Below, piece after piece: positions 55,233 to 64,000 of a stretch of DNA of 64,000 nt; the first letter of the stretch is position 1; each line of letters begins with the position of its first letter. Origin of the DNA: Bacteroidota bacterium (GTDB taxonomy: Bacteria > Bacteroidota > Bacteroidia > UBA4408). The position numbers and the translations under genes are program-made. The notes beneath the pieces are model-generated. The model did not search any database, was not told the DNA's origin, and saw only the letters and a list, made by a program, of their open reading frames with translations. The stretch spans positions 1-64,000 of the forward strand of contig CAUJCU010000005.1 of the NCBI GenBank assembly GCA_963169745.1. Reading direction: 5' to 3'.

Positions 55233-56204
55233 ATGCGAAAACAGCTAAAAGACTTTTTTACATTTGAAAAGCGAGGGCAAAAAGGCATTTTTTTGTTGAT
55301 TCTTATTTTAATGCTGCAACTTATTATTTTGTACAGCTTAAATTTTTACAATCCCTTTTCTCACAAACATACCGAACCGATAGCAATAAATCCCCATTTA
55401 TTAGACTCTGTAACTTCAGATAACTTTCTTGAATATAAGGAAAAAATACAAGATTTAGTTAACGATGATATTAGAACTGCACAAAACAAAAATGCACCTA
55501 AAAGATTTATGTTCAATCCAAACACACTGGATGATGCGGGTTGGCGTGATTTAGGATTAAATAAGAACCAAATTAAATCATTACGTAAATATTTTGAAAA
55601 CGGTGGTTATATAGACTACCCTGAAGAAGTACTAAAAATAAGAGCCGTAAATCAAACATTATGGAGTGAGCTTATTCCCTACATTGAACTACCCCAAGCT
55701 AATAAAATTGACGTACCAAATAATACTTTTTCGAAAGAAGAGAACGCTGAAACTACCCCTGAAAAATTATTGATTAAAAAACAAAAATTTATTCAATCAC
55801 TAAGTTTTGAAATAAATACCATTAACAAAAAGAATTTAAAGCAATTAGAGCTCATAGACTCTCTTACTATTGAAAAACTAATGCGATATAAAAAAGCTTT
55901 GGGTGGTTTTGTTTATCTAAATCAGATATATGAAATAGAAAATATTGATACCGCTAATTTTCATAAACTTAAAAGCCATTTAACCATTGACACGCTGTCA
56001 ATTAAAACAATTAATATTAATACTTGTACCGTATATGATTTAAGCAAACACCCCTATATTACCTATAATGTAGCTACTGCCATAATAAATTATAGAAACA
56101 CGCATGGTAAATACAAACAACTGTCTGATTTAAAAAAATGTATGGCAGTTACCGATGTTTTCCTGCTTAAAATGAAACCATATTTTAGATTTAGCGATGA
56201 GTAA
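55233..56204 (+). CDS. Helix-hairpin-helix (ComEA-like) membrane-anchored protein
   Basis: A 323-residue protein with one N-terminal membrane segment (about 18-40). The ComEA-type HhH motif occurs near the end (INTCTVYDLSKHPYITYNVA ... YRNTHGKYKQLSDLKK). Earlier degenerate copies are seen around residues 95-145 and 195-245 (LEKLMRYKKALGGFVYLNQIY). Such proteins bind DNA non-specifically. A role in uptake is possible but no com genes are nearby. Confidence 0.8.
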   Translation: MRKQLKDFFTFEKRGQKGIFLLILILMLQLIILYSLNFYNPFSHKHTEPIAINPHLLDSVTSDNFLEYKEKIQDLVNDDIRTAQNKNAPKRFMFNPNTLDDAGWRDLGLNKNQIKSLRKYFENGGYIDYPEEVLKIRAVNQTLWSELIPYIELPQANKIDVPNNTFSKEENAETTPEKLLIKKQKFIQSLSFEINTINKKNLKQLELIDSLTIEKLMRYKKALGGFVYLNQIYEIENIDTANFHKLKSHLTIDTLSIKTININTCTVYDLSKHPYITYNVATAIINYRNTHGKYKQLSDLKKCMAVTDVFLLKMKPYFRFSDE

Positions 56205-56232
56205 AATAATATTTACATAAAAACAGAATTTT

Positions 56233-56275
56233 CATCAAAAAAGGCTGTCTTGAAAAGACAGCCTTTTTTGATGAA
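56233..56275. terminator. Bidirectional terminator between convergent genes
   Basis: A 20-bp perfect stem (core ggctgtctt with aagacagcc, flanked by A and T tracts) with a 3-base loop between the HhH gene and the lysyl oxidase gene. Both strands give a stem followed by six T. Confidence 0.9.
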
Positions 56276-56295
56276 AGAGAATATAATATTTAGAC

Positions 56296-58644
56296 CTATT
56301 GTTTTATTAATTTTTCAATTCGATAAAAGCTATCGTTTCCAATTCTAACAAAATAAATCCCTTGACTTAAATCGGCAATTGAAAAATTTTGTTTGGTTTG
56401 GTGAGCATCTATTTGAAACTCTTTAATAACACGACCCGAATAATCAAACAAAGAAGCCATCAAATTTTTTCCAGCTAAGTTTTGAATTAAAATATTTACA
56501 TCATCTTTAGCCGGATTAGGCACTAAGTGAAAATAAAATACATTATCAGCATCAATGGTTTCAGTAATAGTTGCCGGAAAGCACGAACCAGCAATACTGG
56601 TTACTGTTCTTTCTCCATTTGAATTTACAATATCTACAATTTGGCTAATACAAATCCAATTTTGGTTAACCCCCGAAAAATATACCCGAACCAATCCATG
56701 TGGTGTAATGGTTCTTTCTATTGAGGAGTCTTGAAGTGAAATACCAAAAATAGAGTTGGTGGCCGGATTAAACCCTAATTCAACCGGAAAGGCTATTGGA
56801 TCCACCAGGCTAACAACGCTTTGAATATAAATTCCACTTATGCTAAACTGAAATGCAGTTACATCAGAGTTAGAGTGCCCAATATTAATATCTAAATAAC
56901 CACCGGCTAAATTTACATTTACAATTTCTAAAGAAGTTGGCTCATTGGGGTTAATAATATTACGAGGGAAATTGCAATTATACTGCGGACTGGCTCCCGG
57001 GTATAAAATATAGGAGTTCCTACTGCACCATTTTGCTAAAGCAGCATCATATATAGACTCTTCACCGTTTCCACTAATATCAACACAAGGCGAAGTAATA
57101 TTAATGCCGTTTCCGAAATCATTCAAATAAACCTGAATATCGGCATTGGTTAATAAAGTATCATTTTGACGATCACCACCTAAGGCCAATCCACCACAAA
57201 TACCATTACAATCTACTACCGCCTCACCACCCGGAACACCATTACAATCTAAAAAAGGAGTACAGCTAGGTAATAGGTTAAAACTAGGACCATTAATAGA
57301 ATCTTGTTCAATATGAATACATACCTGCATAGCATTATTTACATAGTTTGTTTCCTGATGACCAAAAGCATCAGGCAAATGCAGGGCATTAATAATTATG
57401 GCAAGCCTGTAATCGCCTGTAGGTACATCAGTAATATCTACCCATTGGCATTGAGTGCCAGCCCCATAAACATCATAACAACCTGCTGTTATCCCCATAT
57501 TTCCACAATTGTATTGACCAAATCCGCATAAATCCATAACACAATACCCATTTTTATGACCTACCGGATAAATATTGTCATTAACATCATACAAACGATA
57601 ATCTCCATAGCCTTCATAGTGGGCATGACCATGACAGTTATTGGTATTAAACATACCGGGTTGTGTAGATACATTTCCTAAATAATAATCTAAAGTTCCC
57701 AAATTATTTATTTTTGAAGTAAAGCGAATAACTTTACGAGTTCCATAGGCTACTAAGCAACCTTCTTGTACATCACAAGGTTGCGCTTCTACTGTTTGTA
57801 ACATTAATGAATTAACAAATGAAACGGAATCAAGGGCTAAATCAGGTCCTTGACAAAGCGGATTGGGGTAATAAATACAACTACCATCATCTACAGTAGC
57901 GTTGGGGTTAAAATTACATGATGCCGGATCGGTACAGCCGGTAATTGGTCCCATATAAGAGAAGGTAAAATTAATAGCTGCATTGCAGTCGTTTTGAATA
58001 TCGCCAATGCGAACTTTATAAGTATGCCCGGCAATTAAAGGAGTTAACACACGCGATTGTTGTAAGCAATAATCATCATTATAGGCATAGGTTCCGGTAG
58101 CATCTTCGGGGTAATTACCTATACAGCTAGAATACAACCAAATTCCGGTATTACAAATGTTTGAATCACACGTGCTAAACTCATAAAGACCGGTTAATGT
58201 ACAGGTGTATGTGTACCAAGTTTCATCAAAATCAGCATTATATGTACCCAAGGCAAGGGGTAAGGTGTTTGTACAATGGCTTCCTGGAGGACAAGACAAG
58301 GGAATGCTTGTACTAAAACCAAAAGAGGATCCGGTTGAAACCAATGCTCCATCTAGGTAAAGCCAATATCCACCAGGAGTATAAATACCATCACCATAAG
58401 AGTCTAATATGGTAAAAATTGCACAACTGCCAGATGGAATACAAATCGTATCGTTGTTATAAGTTCCAGAGGCTATAATGGTACCATCTGTTAATTTTAA
58501 ATTCCAAGATGTTTCGGTAGGCCAGTTATCGGGTACAATGTTTATTATTATTTCTGATTGTCCGGTTCCACAAGCAGCTTTAGTTATGTTTGCTACTCCG
58601 GCACCGAGCAATATAACTATAAAAGTAAATAGAATTTTTTTCAT
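56296..58644 (-). CDS. Lysyl oxidase-like copper enzyme with T9SS sorting domain
   Basis: A 782-residue secreted protein. It has a signal peptide (1-24), beta-rich N-terminal domains with DSYGDGIYTPGGYW, a GCTDPASCNFNP/DDGSC repeat (237-257), a lysyl oxidase domain (about 265-448) and a T9SS type A domain (HLVPNPAKDDVNI). The copper triad is His338, His340 and His342 in CHGHAHYEGY. Both residues that build the lysine tyrosylquinone cofactor are kept: Lys364 in GHKNGYC and Tyr393 in CYDVYGAG, before CQWVDITDVPTGDY. It should oxidise lysine side chains or amines outside the cell. It is the only leftward gene right of the origin candidate. Confidence 0.88.
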   Translation of the reverse strand: MKKILFTFIVILLGAGVANITKAACGTGQSEIIINIVPDNWPTETSWNLKLTDGTIIASGTYNNDTICIPSGSCAIFTILDSYGDGIYTPGGYWLYLDGALVSTGSSFGFSTSIPLSCPPGSHCTNTLPLALGTYNADFDETWYTYTCTLTGLYEFSTCDSNICNTGIWLYSSCIGNYPEDATGTYAYNDDYCLQQSRVLTPLIAGHTYKVRIGDIQNDCNAAINFTFSYMGPITGCTDPASCNFNPNATVDDGSCIYYPNPLCQGPDLALDSVSFVNSLMLQTVEAQPCDVQEGCLVAYGTRKVIRFTSKINNLGTLDYYLGNVSTQPGMFNTNNCHGHAHYEGYGDYRLYDVNDNIYPVGHKNGYCVMDLCGFGQYNCGNMGITAGCYDVYGAGTQCQWVDITDVPTGDYRLAIIINALHLPDAFGHQETNYVNNAMQVCIHIEQDSINGPSFNLLPSCTPFLDCNGVPGGEAVVDCNGICGGLALGGDRQNDTLLTNADIQVYLNDFGNGINITSPCVDISGNGEESIYDAALAKWCSRNSYILYPGASPQYNCNFPRNIINPNEPTSLEIVNVNLAGGYLDINIGHSNSDVTAFQFSISGIYIQSVVSLVDPIAFPVELGFNPATNSIFGISLQDSSIERTITPHGLVRVYFSGVNQNWICISQIVDIVNSNGERTVTSIAGSCFPATITETIDADNVFYFHLVPNPAKDDVNILIQNLAGKNLMASLFDYSGRVIKEFQIDAHQTKQNFSIADLSQGIYFVRIGNDSFYRIEKLIKQ

Positions 58645-58778
58645 TTTTTTTTTGTTTAGTTATACAATATTATAAAAATAGTTTTTATTAACCAACAGAT
58701 TATTAATAAATACACTAGGGATCCACAAGTGTTTTTTATAAATAAAAAATGTACCTTTACTCAAACTACAATGTTTTT

Positions 58779-59492
58779 ATGTCCGAAGTTATATCATTAC
58801 ATAATATTATACGTTCTTTTAGCCTTGGATCTGAAGAAATACAAGCACTACGGGGTATTAATTTACAAATAAAAAAAAACGAATACGTGGCACTTATGGG
58901 GCCTAGTGGCTCTGGAAAATCAACATTAATGAACATTTTAGGCTGCTTAGACACACCCAGCTCCGGACAATATATATTAAACAATACAGATGTAAGTTTG
59001 TTGAACGATGATAATTTAGCAGCGATACGGAACAAAGAAATAGGCTTTATTTTTCAAACATTTAATTTATTGCCTAAATCAACAGCATTAGAAAATGTTA
59101 TTTTACCATTGATTTATGCTGGACTTGGGAAAGAGGAAAGGGAGCAAAAAGCGTTTGCAGCACTTGAAAATGTGGGATTGGCCAATCGGGTTAAACACCG
59201 CCCTAATGAGCTTTCAGGAGGGCAACGCCAACGTGTAGCCGTAGCTAGGGCCTTGGTTAATAATCCTGCCATTATATTGGCCGATGAACCAACGGGAAAC
59301 CTTGATTCCAAAACATCAATAGAAATTATGGCATTATTTGAAGAAATTCATCAAAAGGGAAATACCATCATTGTGGTTACTCATGAAGAAGATATTGCTC
59401 GTCATGCTCATCGTATTATCCGACTAAAAGATGGCATGATAGAATCTGATATGCCCAATGATGCTATTATTCATGTAAACCAAAGAGTATAA
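58779..59492 (+). CDS. ABC transporter ATPase (LolD/MacB type)
   Basis: About 237 residues. Walker A is [10 protein letters not shown]-loop FQTFNLLP, signature LSGGQRQR and Walker [12 protein letters not shown], then HEEDIA. The PTGNLDS stretch is typical of the LolD/FtsE/MacB group, which drives lipoprotein release or peptide and macrolide export. No permease gene is adjacent. I prefer the ATG at 58779 ([10 protein letters not shown]) over one ten codons upstream. Confidence 0.87.
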   Translation: MSEVISLHNIIRSFSLGSEEIQALRGINLQIKKNEYVALMGPSGSGKSTLMNILGCLDTPSSGQYILNNTDVSLLNDDNLAAIRNKEIGFIFQTFNLLPKSTALENVILPLIYAGLGKEEREQKAFAALENVGLANRVKHRPNELSGGQRQRVAVARALVNNPAIILADEPTGNLDSKTSIEIMALFEEIHQKGNTIIVVTHEEDIARHAHRIIRLKDGMIESDMPNDAIIHVNQRV

Positions 59493-59534
59493 AATATATG
59501 CTTAATTTATTCATAAAAAGTTAATGATCTTGTT

Positions 59535-60710
59535 ATGAAAGCAATTTCTAAATTTATTAAATGGTTTTTAATACTACTGCTAGTACTCAATGCAGCTATT
59601 TTGATAACCGGTAATACCTATTTGTACAAAGGCCTTCAAAATACCTATTTTAAAGGCCGAAGTGGCCCTTCGCCTACAGAATACGCTATTTTTGAAAATC
59701 GTGAAATTAAGGCAGGAAAAGAAATTGCCTGGCCTCTATCTAAAAATTATAACAAACTTACTTTAAGTCCAGAGTCTCGTCAGGAACTAGAGCATTATAA
59801 GGCCCTATCTTTTTTGGTAATTAAAAATGATTCGTTGCTTTATGAAGAATATTGGAATGAAGGAGGAACAGCCTCAATTACCAACTCCTTCAGCATGGCT
59901 AAAACCTTTGTTAGCATACTTACGGGTATAGCTATTTATGAAAAGAAAATTAAAAGTGTTGACCAACCGGTAGGTGATTTTTTGCCAGAGTTTACAACAG
60001 GAAATAATGCAAAACTTACGGTACGACACTTACTAACTATGAGTTCGGGAATAAACTTTGATGAAGATTATGTTAATCCCTTTGCCTATCCTGCTAAAGC
60101 TTATTATGGTTCAGACATACGGAAATTAACCATGAACTATAAATTAAACGAAGAACCCGGAAAGGTTTTTAAATATTTAAGTGGGAACACCGAGTTGCTT
60201 TGCTTTGTTTTGGAAAAGGCTACAGGAATGAATATCAGTGAGTATGCTTCAGAAAAATTGTGGAAACCTTTGGGCGCCTCTAAAAGTGCCTATTGGAGCT
60301 TAGATCATAAAGGAGGAGTTGAAAAAGCATATTGTTGTTTTAACAGTAATGCTCGTGATTTTGCCCGATTAGGCTCGCTTTACATGCACCATGGAAATTG
60401 GTATGGTCAACAAATTGTGCCTGAAAGCTATGTACAGGAATCTATTATCCCCGCACCTATACTTGATGAAGATAATAAGCCCAATAAACGTTATGGTTAT
60501 AGTTGGTGGTTATTGAATTATAAAGGAATGGATATGTATTATGCAAGAGGAATTTTAGGCCAGTATATAGTGGCCATACCCGACAACAATCTTTTATTAG
60601 TTAGATTGGGATATAAGCGCAGCAACGAAAAAATTGATGATCATCCTAAAGATTTATATTCGTACATTGATGCAGCTCTAGATTTGAATAACAAAAATGA
60701 GAAACACTAA
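59535..60710 (+). CDS. Membrane-anchored serine hydrolase (beta-lactamase class C fold)
   Basis: A 391-residue protein with an N-terminal membrane segment (about 8-28). Catalytic SxxK is SMAK (Ser120, Lys123). The second motif region reads FKYLSGNTELL, and later RDFARLGSLYMHHGNWYG and YARGILGQYIVAIP mark the 6-aminohexanoate-dimer hydrolase/EstB branch. It probably cleaves an ester or amide in the periplasm. The next gene starts 2 bp after its stop. Confidence 0.85.
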   Translation: MKAISKFIKWFLILLLVLNAAILITGNTYLYKGLQNTYFKGRSGPSPTEYAIFENREIKAGKEIAWPLSKNYNKLTLSPESRQELEHYKALSFLVIKNDSLLYEEYWNEGGTASITNSFSMAKTFVSILTGIAIYEKKIKSVDQPVGDFLPEFTTGNNAKLTVRHLLTMSSGINFDEDYVNPFAYPAKAYYGSDIRKLTMNYKLNEEPGKVFKYLSGNTELLCFVLEKATGMNISEYASEKLWKPLGASKSAYWSLDHKGGVEKAYCCFNSNARDFARLGSLYMHHGNWYGQQIVPESYVQESIIPAPILDEDNKPNKRYGYSWWLLNYKGMDMYYARGILGQYIVAIPDNNLLLVRLGYKRSNEKIDDHPKDLYSYIDAALDLNNKNEKH

Positions 60711-60712
60711 TT

Positions 60713-61117
60713 ATGATAAAAGATATACCGGAATTAAAAGTCGAGAATATTGCTATAGCTATTGTACGTGAAAAAAATGAACTTGATAAAGACGTTTGGA
60801 ACAGTTATTTAATCAATTTAAAAGAGGAAGCCATTGAGGGTGTTTTAGTAACTTCAACAGGATATGGGATAATTGATGACGAAAAAGTAAAAACATCAAC
60901 TTTAAGGCACTTTTTAGATGTGGTAGAGCCACAATCTTTTATCAAAATTGAGCCTATTATTGAAGCTGTTTTTGGGGTTAATAACGAATATTGGCTTAGT
61001 TTTTATCTAAATCATAAAATGTATGATAAGCGCTATGTTTTTTTAGCCGAAAGTATTACCGAAAATAATTTTACAACAATTCCAATTTTAAATAAAAAAG
61101 GCGTAATGATACTTTAA
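60713..61117 (+). CDS. Small conserved protein of unknown function
   Basis: 134 residues, no signal peptide or membrane segment, mixed alpha/beta. Notable stretches are WNSYLINLKEE, EGVLVTSTGYG, KTSTLRHFLD and NNEYWLSFYLNHKMYDKRYVFL. To my memory, similar short proteins occur widely in this phylum and have sometimes been mislabelled as phenylalanyl-tRNA synthetase alpha subunits, but nothing of that enzyme is visible here. It is packed between the serine hydrolase and the exonuclease (10 bp gap). Confidence 0.7.
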   Translation: MIKDIPELKVENIAIAIVREKNELDKDVWNSYLINLKEEAIEGVLVTSTGYGIIDDEKVKTSTLRHFLDVVEPQSFIKIEPIIEAVFGVNNEYWLSFYLNHKMYDKRYVFLAESITENNFTTIPILNKKGVMIL

Positions 61118-61127
61118 AAACTACGGT

Positions 61128-61844
61128 ATGGAGATAATAAAACCCAATCAAATTTGCTTTTTGGACATTGAAACGGTGCCACAGTATAAAAATTATAACC
61201 AAGCTCCGGAATATGATAGATACTTATGGGATAAAAAAGCTCGGTTTATAGTTCCTGCCGGAGAAACAGCTGAAAGTGTGTACTCAAGAGCTGGAATTTA
61301 TGCCGAATTTGGTAAGATAATTTGTATTTCAACGGGCTTTATTACGCTTCAAAATAACCAATATCAGTTTCATGTAAAATCGTTCTACAGAGACAATGAA
61401 AAGGAGTTATTGCAAGAGTTTATTCAACATTTAAAGAAACAAACACAAGAAAAAAAACAACTTACATTATGTGCCCATAATGGAAAAGAATTTGACTTCC
61501 CTTATCTCATTCGGAGAATGTTGGTAAATTCACTTCCTGTTCCCGATATCCTTAATTTATCAGGCAAAAAACCATGGGAAGTAAACCACATTGATACACT
61601 TGAAATGTGGAAGTTTGGCGATTATAAGAACTTTACATCATTGGAACTGCTTGCGCATATTTTTGGAATAAAATCACCTAAAGATGATATTGACGGAAGC
61701 AAAGTTGCTGAGGTTTACTATACCGAAAAAAATGTGAAAAGAATTGTTGATTATTGTCAACGAGATGTAATAACACTAGCCTTACTTTATTTAAAAATGA
61801 AAGGCGATTTAACCTTTGATGAACATAGTATAGATTATTTGTAA
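61128..61844 (+). CDS. 3'-5' exonuclease of the PolB-like DnaQ superfamily
   Basis: A 238-residue RNase H-fold exonuclease. ExoI is FLDIETVPQ (Asp and Glu), ExoII is CAHNGKEFDFPYLIRRML, and ExoIII is YCQRDVITLALLYL with the final Asp. The middle DTLEMWKFGDYKNFTSLELLA is characteristic of the predicted PolB-like exonuclease family. It likely trims DNA 3' ends. 14 bp separate it from the following ABC gene. Confidence 0.88.
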   Translation: MEIIKPNQICFLDIETVPQYKNYNQAPEYDRYLWDKKARFIVPAGETAESVYSRAGIYAEFGKIICISTGFITLQNNQYQFHVKSFYRDNEKELLQEFIQHLKKQTQEKKQLTLCAHNGKEFDFPYLIRRMLVNSLPVPDILNLSGKKPWEVNHIDTLEMWKFGDYKNFTSLELLAHIFGIKSPKDDIDGSKVAEVYYTEKNVKRIVDYCQRDVITLALLYLKMKGDLTFDEHSIDYL

Positions 61845-61858
61845 GTTATTTACTGTAA

Positions 61859-63574
61859 ATGGATTCATCGCTGCTGCTTGAAATTAACAACCTGAATATT
61901 AGCTTTAGTACAGGAAGCAATAAAGTACATGCTGTTCAGGATTTAAGCATGAAAATTAAAAAAGGCGAAACACTGGGTATAGTTGGCGAAAGCGGCTCTG
62001 GAAAATCTGTTACCTCACTAGCTGTTATGGGTTTACTGCCACCACAAGGTAATATGAACTGTGGCGCTTTGCACTACAGAAATAAAAAAAACCAAATTCT
62101 CTCCTTAGACAAACTCACTGAAAAAGATTTCCAAAAAGTTAGGGGAAACGAAATAAGCATGATTTTTCAGGAGCCTATGACATCATTAAACCCGGTACTT
62201 ACCTGTGGTCGGCAAGTTTCTGAAGTGTTACAGCTACATGAAAATTTAGATACCTTAGAGTCTAAAAAAAGAACCATACAACTATTTAATCAAGTACTAC
62301 TTCCTCGTGCCGAACAAATATATGGGGCATATCCGCATCAACTTTCAGGCGGGCAAAAGCAACGAGTTATGATTGCCATGGCTATTGCCTGTAAACCGCA
62401 ATTACTGATTGCTGATGAGCCAACAACAGCGCTTGATGTAACGGTTCAAAAATCAATACTGCACCTACTCCACGAATTACAAAAAGAGTTTCAAATGGGA
62501 ATGATATTTATATCGCACGATTTGGGAGTAATTTCACAAGTTGCACAACATATTATGGTAATGTACCGGGGTGCTGTTGTGGAGCAGGGGAGTGCTCATA
62601 ATGTACTGCATCAGCCGCAACATTCCTATACCAGAGGTTTACTGGCCAGCAAACCTCCAACACATAATCGTCCAGAAAAATTATGGACTGTTTCAGATTT
62701 TTTAAATAACGAAAATAGCCCTAAAAAGCAGATTTTAATTGACCAACATCAACGAATTGAGAAGCACCGGAAGCTATATGAATCTGAACCTTTACTACAA
62801 GTACAAAACCTTGCTGTTTATTTTACTTCAAAAAAGGGCTTCCTAAAACCAGAGGTTAAAACAGTTAAGGCGGTTGATGGGGTTAGTTTTAATGTTTATA
62901 AAGGAGAAACATTAGGCCTTGTTGGCGAATCGGGGTGTGGAAAATCTACATTGGGTCGCAGTATATTGCGGTTAATTGAGCCTCATTCAGGAAAAATTAT
63001 TTATAATAATCATAACTTACTTGAGCTTACAAAAGATGAAATGCGGGCTTTACGACAAAAAATGCAACTCATTTTTCAAGACCCTTATTCTTCTTTAAAT
63101 CCGCGTTTAACTATTGGTCAAACGATTACCGAGCCTATGTTGGTTCATGGTATTGTTAATAATAAAGTAGAGGCCCGTGAAAAAGCAATGCAGTTATTAT
63201 ATCGAGTTGGACTTAATGAACAATGCTTTAATAGATATCCACATGAGTTTTCAGGCGGGCAAAGACAAAGAATAGGTATTGCCCGAACTTTAGCAGTAGA
63301 ACCCCAATTTGTAGTTTGTGATGAATCTGTTTCGGCACTTGATGTTTCGGTACAAGCACAGGTGCTTAATTTGCTTAACGAACTAAAAAATGAGTTTCAG
63401 CTTACATACATTTTTATTTCGCACGATTTATCAGTAGTAAAGTATATGTGTGATAAAATTATGGTTATGAAACAAGGTAAAATAGAAGAAATGAACGAAG
63501 CTGATTTATTGTACTTTCATCCCCAATCAAGCTATACACAAAAGCTTATTGAGGCCATCCCCGAAATTAAATAA
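61859..63574 (+). CDS. Fused double ABC ATPase, oligopeptide/dipeptide type
   Basis: 571 residues carrying two ATPase domains of the DppD/DppF type in one chain. Domain 1 (about 5-265) has [22 protein letters not shown] and [14 protein letters not shown]. Domain 2 (about 310-570) has [22 protein letters not shown] and [13 protein letters not shown]. The two-in-one layout is that of YejF/GsiA. The matching permeases and binding protein are not in the window, so the transported peptide or nickel-like ligand is open. Confidence 0.9.
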   Translation: MDSSLLLEINNLNISFSTGSNKVHAVQDLSMKIKKGETLGIVGESGSGKSVTSLAVMGLLPPQGNMNCGALHYRNKKNQILSLDKLTEKDFQKVRGNEISMIFQEPMTSLNPVLTCGRQVSEVLQLHENLDTLESKKRTIQLFNQVLLPRAEQIYGAYPHQLSGGQKQRVMIAMAIACKPQLLIADEPTTALDVTVQKSILHLLHELQKEFQMGMIFISHDLGVISQVAQHIMVMYRGAVVEQGSAHNVLHQPQHSYTRGLLASKPPTHNRPEKLWTVSDFLNNENSPKKQILIDQHQRIEKHRKLYESEPLLQVQNLAVYFTSKKGFLKPEVKTVKAVDGVSFNVYKGETLGLVGESGCGKSTLGRSILRLIEPHSGKIIYNNHNLLELTKDEMRALRQKMQLIFQDPYSSLNPRLTIGQTITEPMLVHGIVNNKVEAREKAMQLLYRVGLNEQCFNRYPHEFSGGQRQRIGIARTLAVEPQFVVCDESVSALDVSVQAQVLNLLNELKNEFQLTYIFISHDLSVVKYMCDKIMVMKQGKIEEMNEADLLYFHPQSSYTQKLIEAIPEIK

Positions 63575-63660
63575 ACAGCCGGTATTTAATAAACGATAAC
63601 TAAGGTGTTTTTTAGTTATTGGGTTGAAAGCAAAACGAAAAAACGTGCTTATATCGGGTT

Positions 63661-63775
63661 CGGTGTAGGCGCTGAGCGAGGTTTGCGGAGTATTTAACTT
63701 TCGACCTACAGCAAACTTACTAAAGAAATATGAACTACAAAATTTGCAATGAACACCCGCTTAGTGCCTACACCG
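63661..63775. repeat. Long-stem inverted-repeat element
   Basis: Arms cggtgtaggcgctgagcg (63661-63678) and cgcttagtgcctacaccg (63758-63775) pair over 18 positions with two G-U type differences. An inner stem joins ggtttgc (near 63680) to gcaaact (near 63711). GC content is above the surroundings. Sequences ending acaccgtgttataagc recall dispersed elements in related genomes, but that is from memory. Confidence 0.55.
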
Positions 63776-63829
63776 TGTTATAAGCTACCAATTAGCCACA
63801 AGGCTTAAAATAAAAGGCACTTGCAATTA

Positions 63830-64000
63830 AGGGCGGTATGTTTTATTCTAACTTTTAATTATGATACCACTTTAATTCTCTAAGGTCGTCTGGATCTTTT
63901 AGTTTTTGATATTGTCATTTTAGAATTCGGTTTAGATATTTTAGATACCAATTTCGAGCTTTCAGATATTGTCTTGGAGATTTTAGATATTAATTTGGAG
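63830..64000. repeat. Degenerate 21-bp tandem repeats at the window edge
   Basis: At least three 21-bp units built on t(t/c)agatat(t/n) ... ttggag (starting near 63938, 63959 and 63980), with looser copies before them. One plus-strand frame and one minus-strand frame stay open to the edge. The minus frame reads Ser/Lys heptads (SKLISKI SKTISES SKLVSKI). I cannot tell whether either is a gene. The rest of 63575-63660 holds only a short AT-rich hairpin. Confidence 0.4.

Noticed and set aside
60713-61117. Phenylalanyl-tRNA synthetase alpha subunit
   Set aside because: At 134 residues with none of the class II synthetase motifs, this label would be a misannotation.
63595-63619. Terminator after the fused ABC ATPase
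   Set aside because: The 8-bp stem (ataactaa with ttagttat) is weak and is not followed by a T run.

Overview
The window comes from a member of the phylum Bacteroidota. It is AT-rich. Eight secreted proteins end in a type IX secretion (T9SS) sorting domain, seven of type A and one of the gliding-motility-associated type B. Candidate promoters follow the TTTG / TAnnTTTG pattern of the phylum. The conserved run dut - sugar nucleotidyltransferase - TPR lipoprotein - DUF4292 lipoprotein - EnvC is also present. I cannot name a genus or species.

Layout. 1-190: tail of a DDE transposase, cut by the window edge. 198-3671: leftward cluster for an extracytoplasmic copper-related function (metal-binding lipoprotein, T9SS multicopper oxidase, a small T9SS protein, a T9SS thioredoxin-fold protein). 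4030-12201: ruvC, a flippase-like protein and glycosyltransferase pair, then the conserved envelope cluster ending in dut. 12286-21047: a 1738-residue T9SS type B repeat protein, a DUF885 lipoprotein, yidD, a small P-loop protein and trpS. 21225-22799: a T9SS CotH-like protein. 22940-31092: a restriction/defence operon (PLD-SNF2 helicase, DUF1016 nuclease, GxxExxY protein, Eco57I-like methylase) whose methylase reading frame is broken. An IS3-like remnant and a pair of near-identical 40-bp direct repeats lie around this operon. 31847-41090: a 2566-residue Ig-repeat T9SS protein and a secreted SUMF1-fold protein. 41341-51973: methyltransferase, two parS-like sites, mnmG, a cytochrome c / copper monooxygenase-like protein, a T9SS alpha/beta-hydrolase with a TonB-dependent receptor, a LutB-like protein and rpiB. 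52014-52665: a very AT-rich gene-free stretch with a DnaA box. 52666-63574: nadA, a YwqK-type repeat protein, an HhH protein, a T9SS lysyl oxidase, two ABC ATPases, a serine hydrolase, a small conserved protein and an exonuclease. 63575-64000: a long-stem repeat element and degenerate 21-bp tandem repeats.

Overall signal. Nearly every gene left of about 52.0 kb points left and nearly every gene right of 52.67 kb points right. Together with the DnaA box, the AT-rich stretch and the two parS-like sites 10 kb away beside mnmG, this makes 52014-52665 a good candidate for the chromosomal replication origin. The second notable region is the defence operon. Its methylase carries an in-frame TAA, and a GxxExxY cassette sits between two diverged copies of the methylase start. 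I saw no rRNA, tRNA or CRISPR array.
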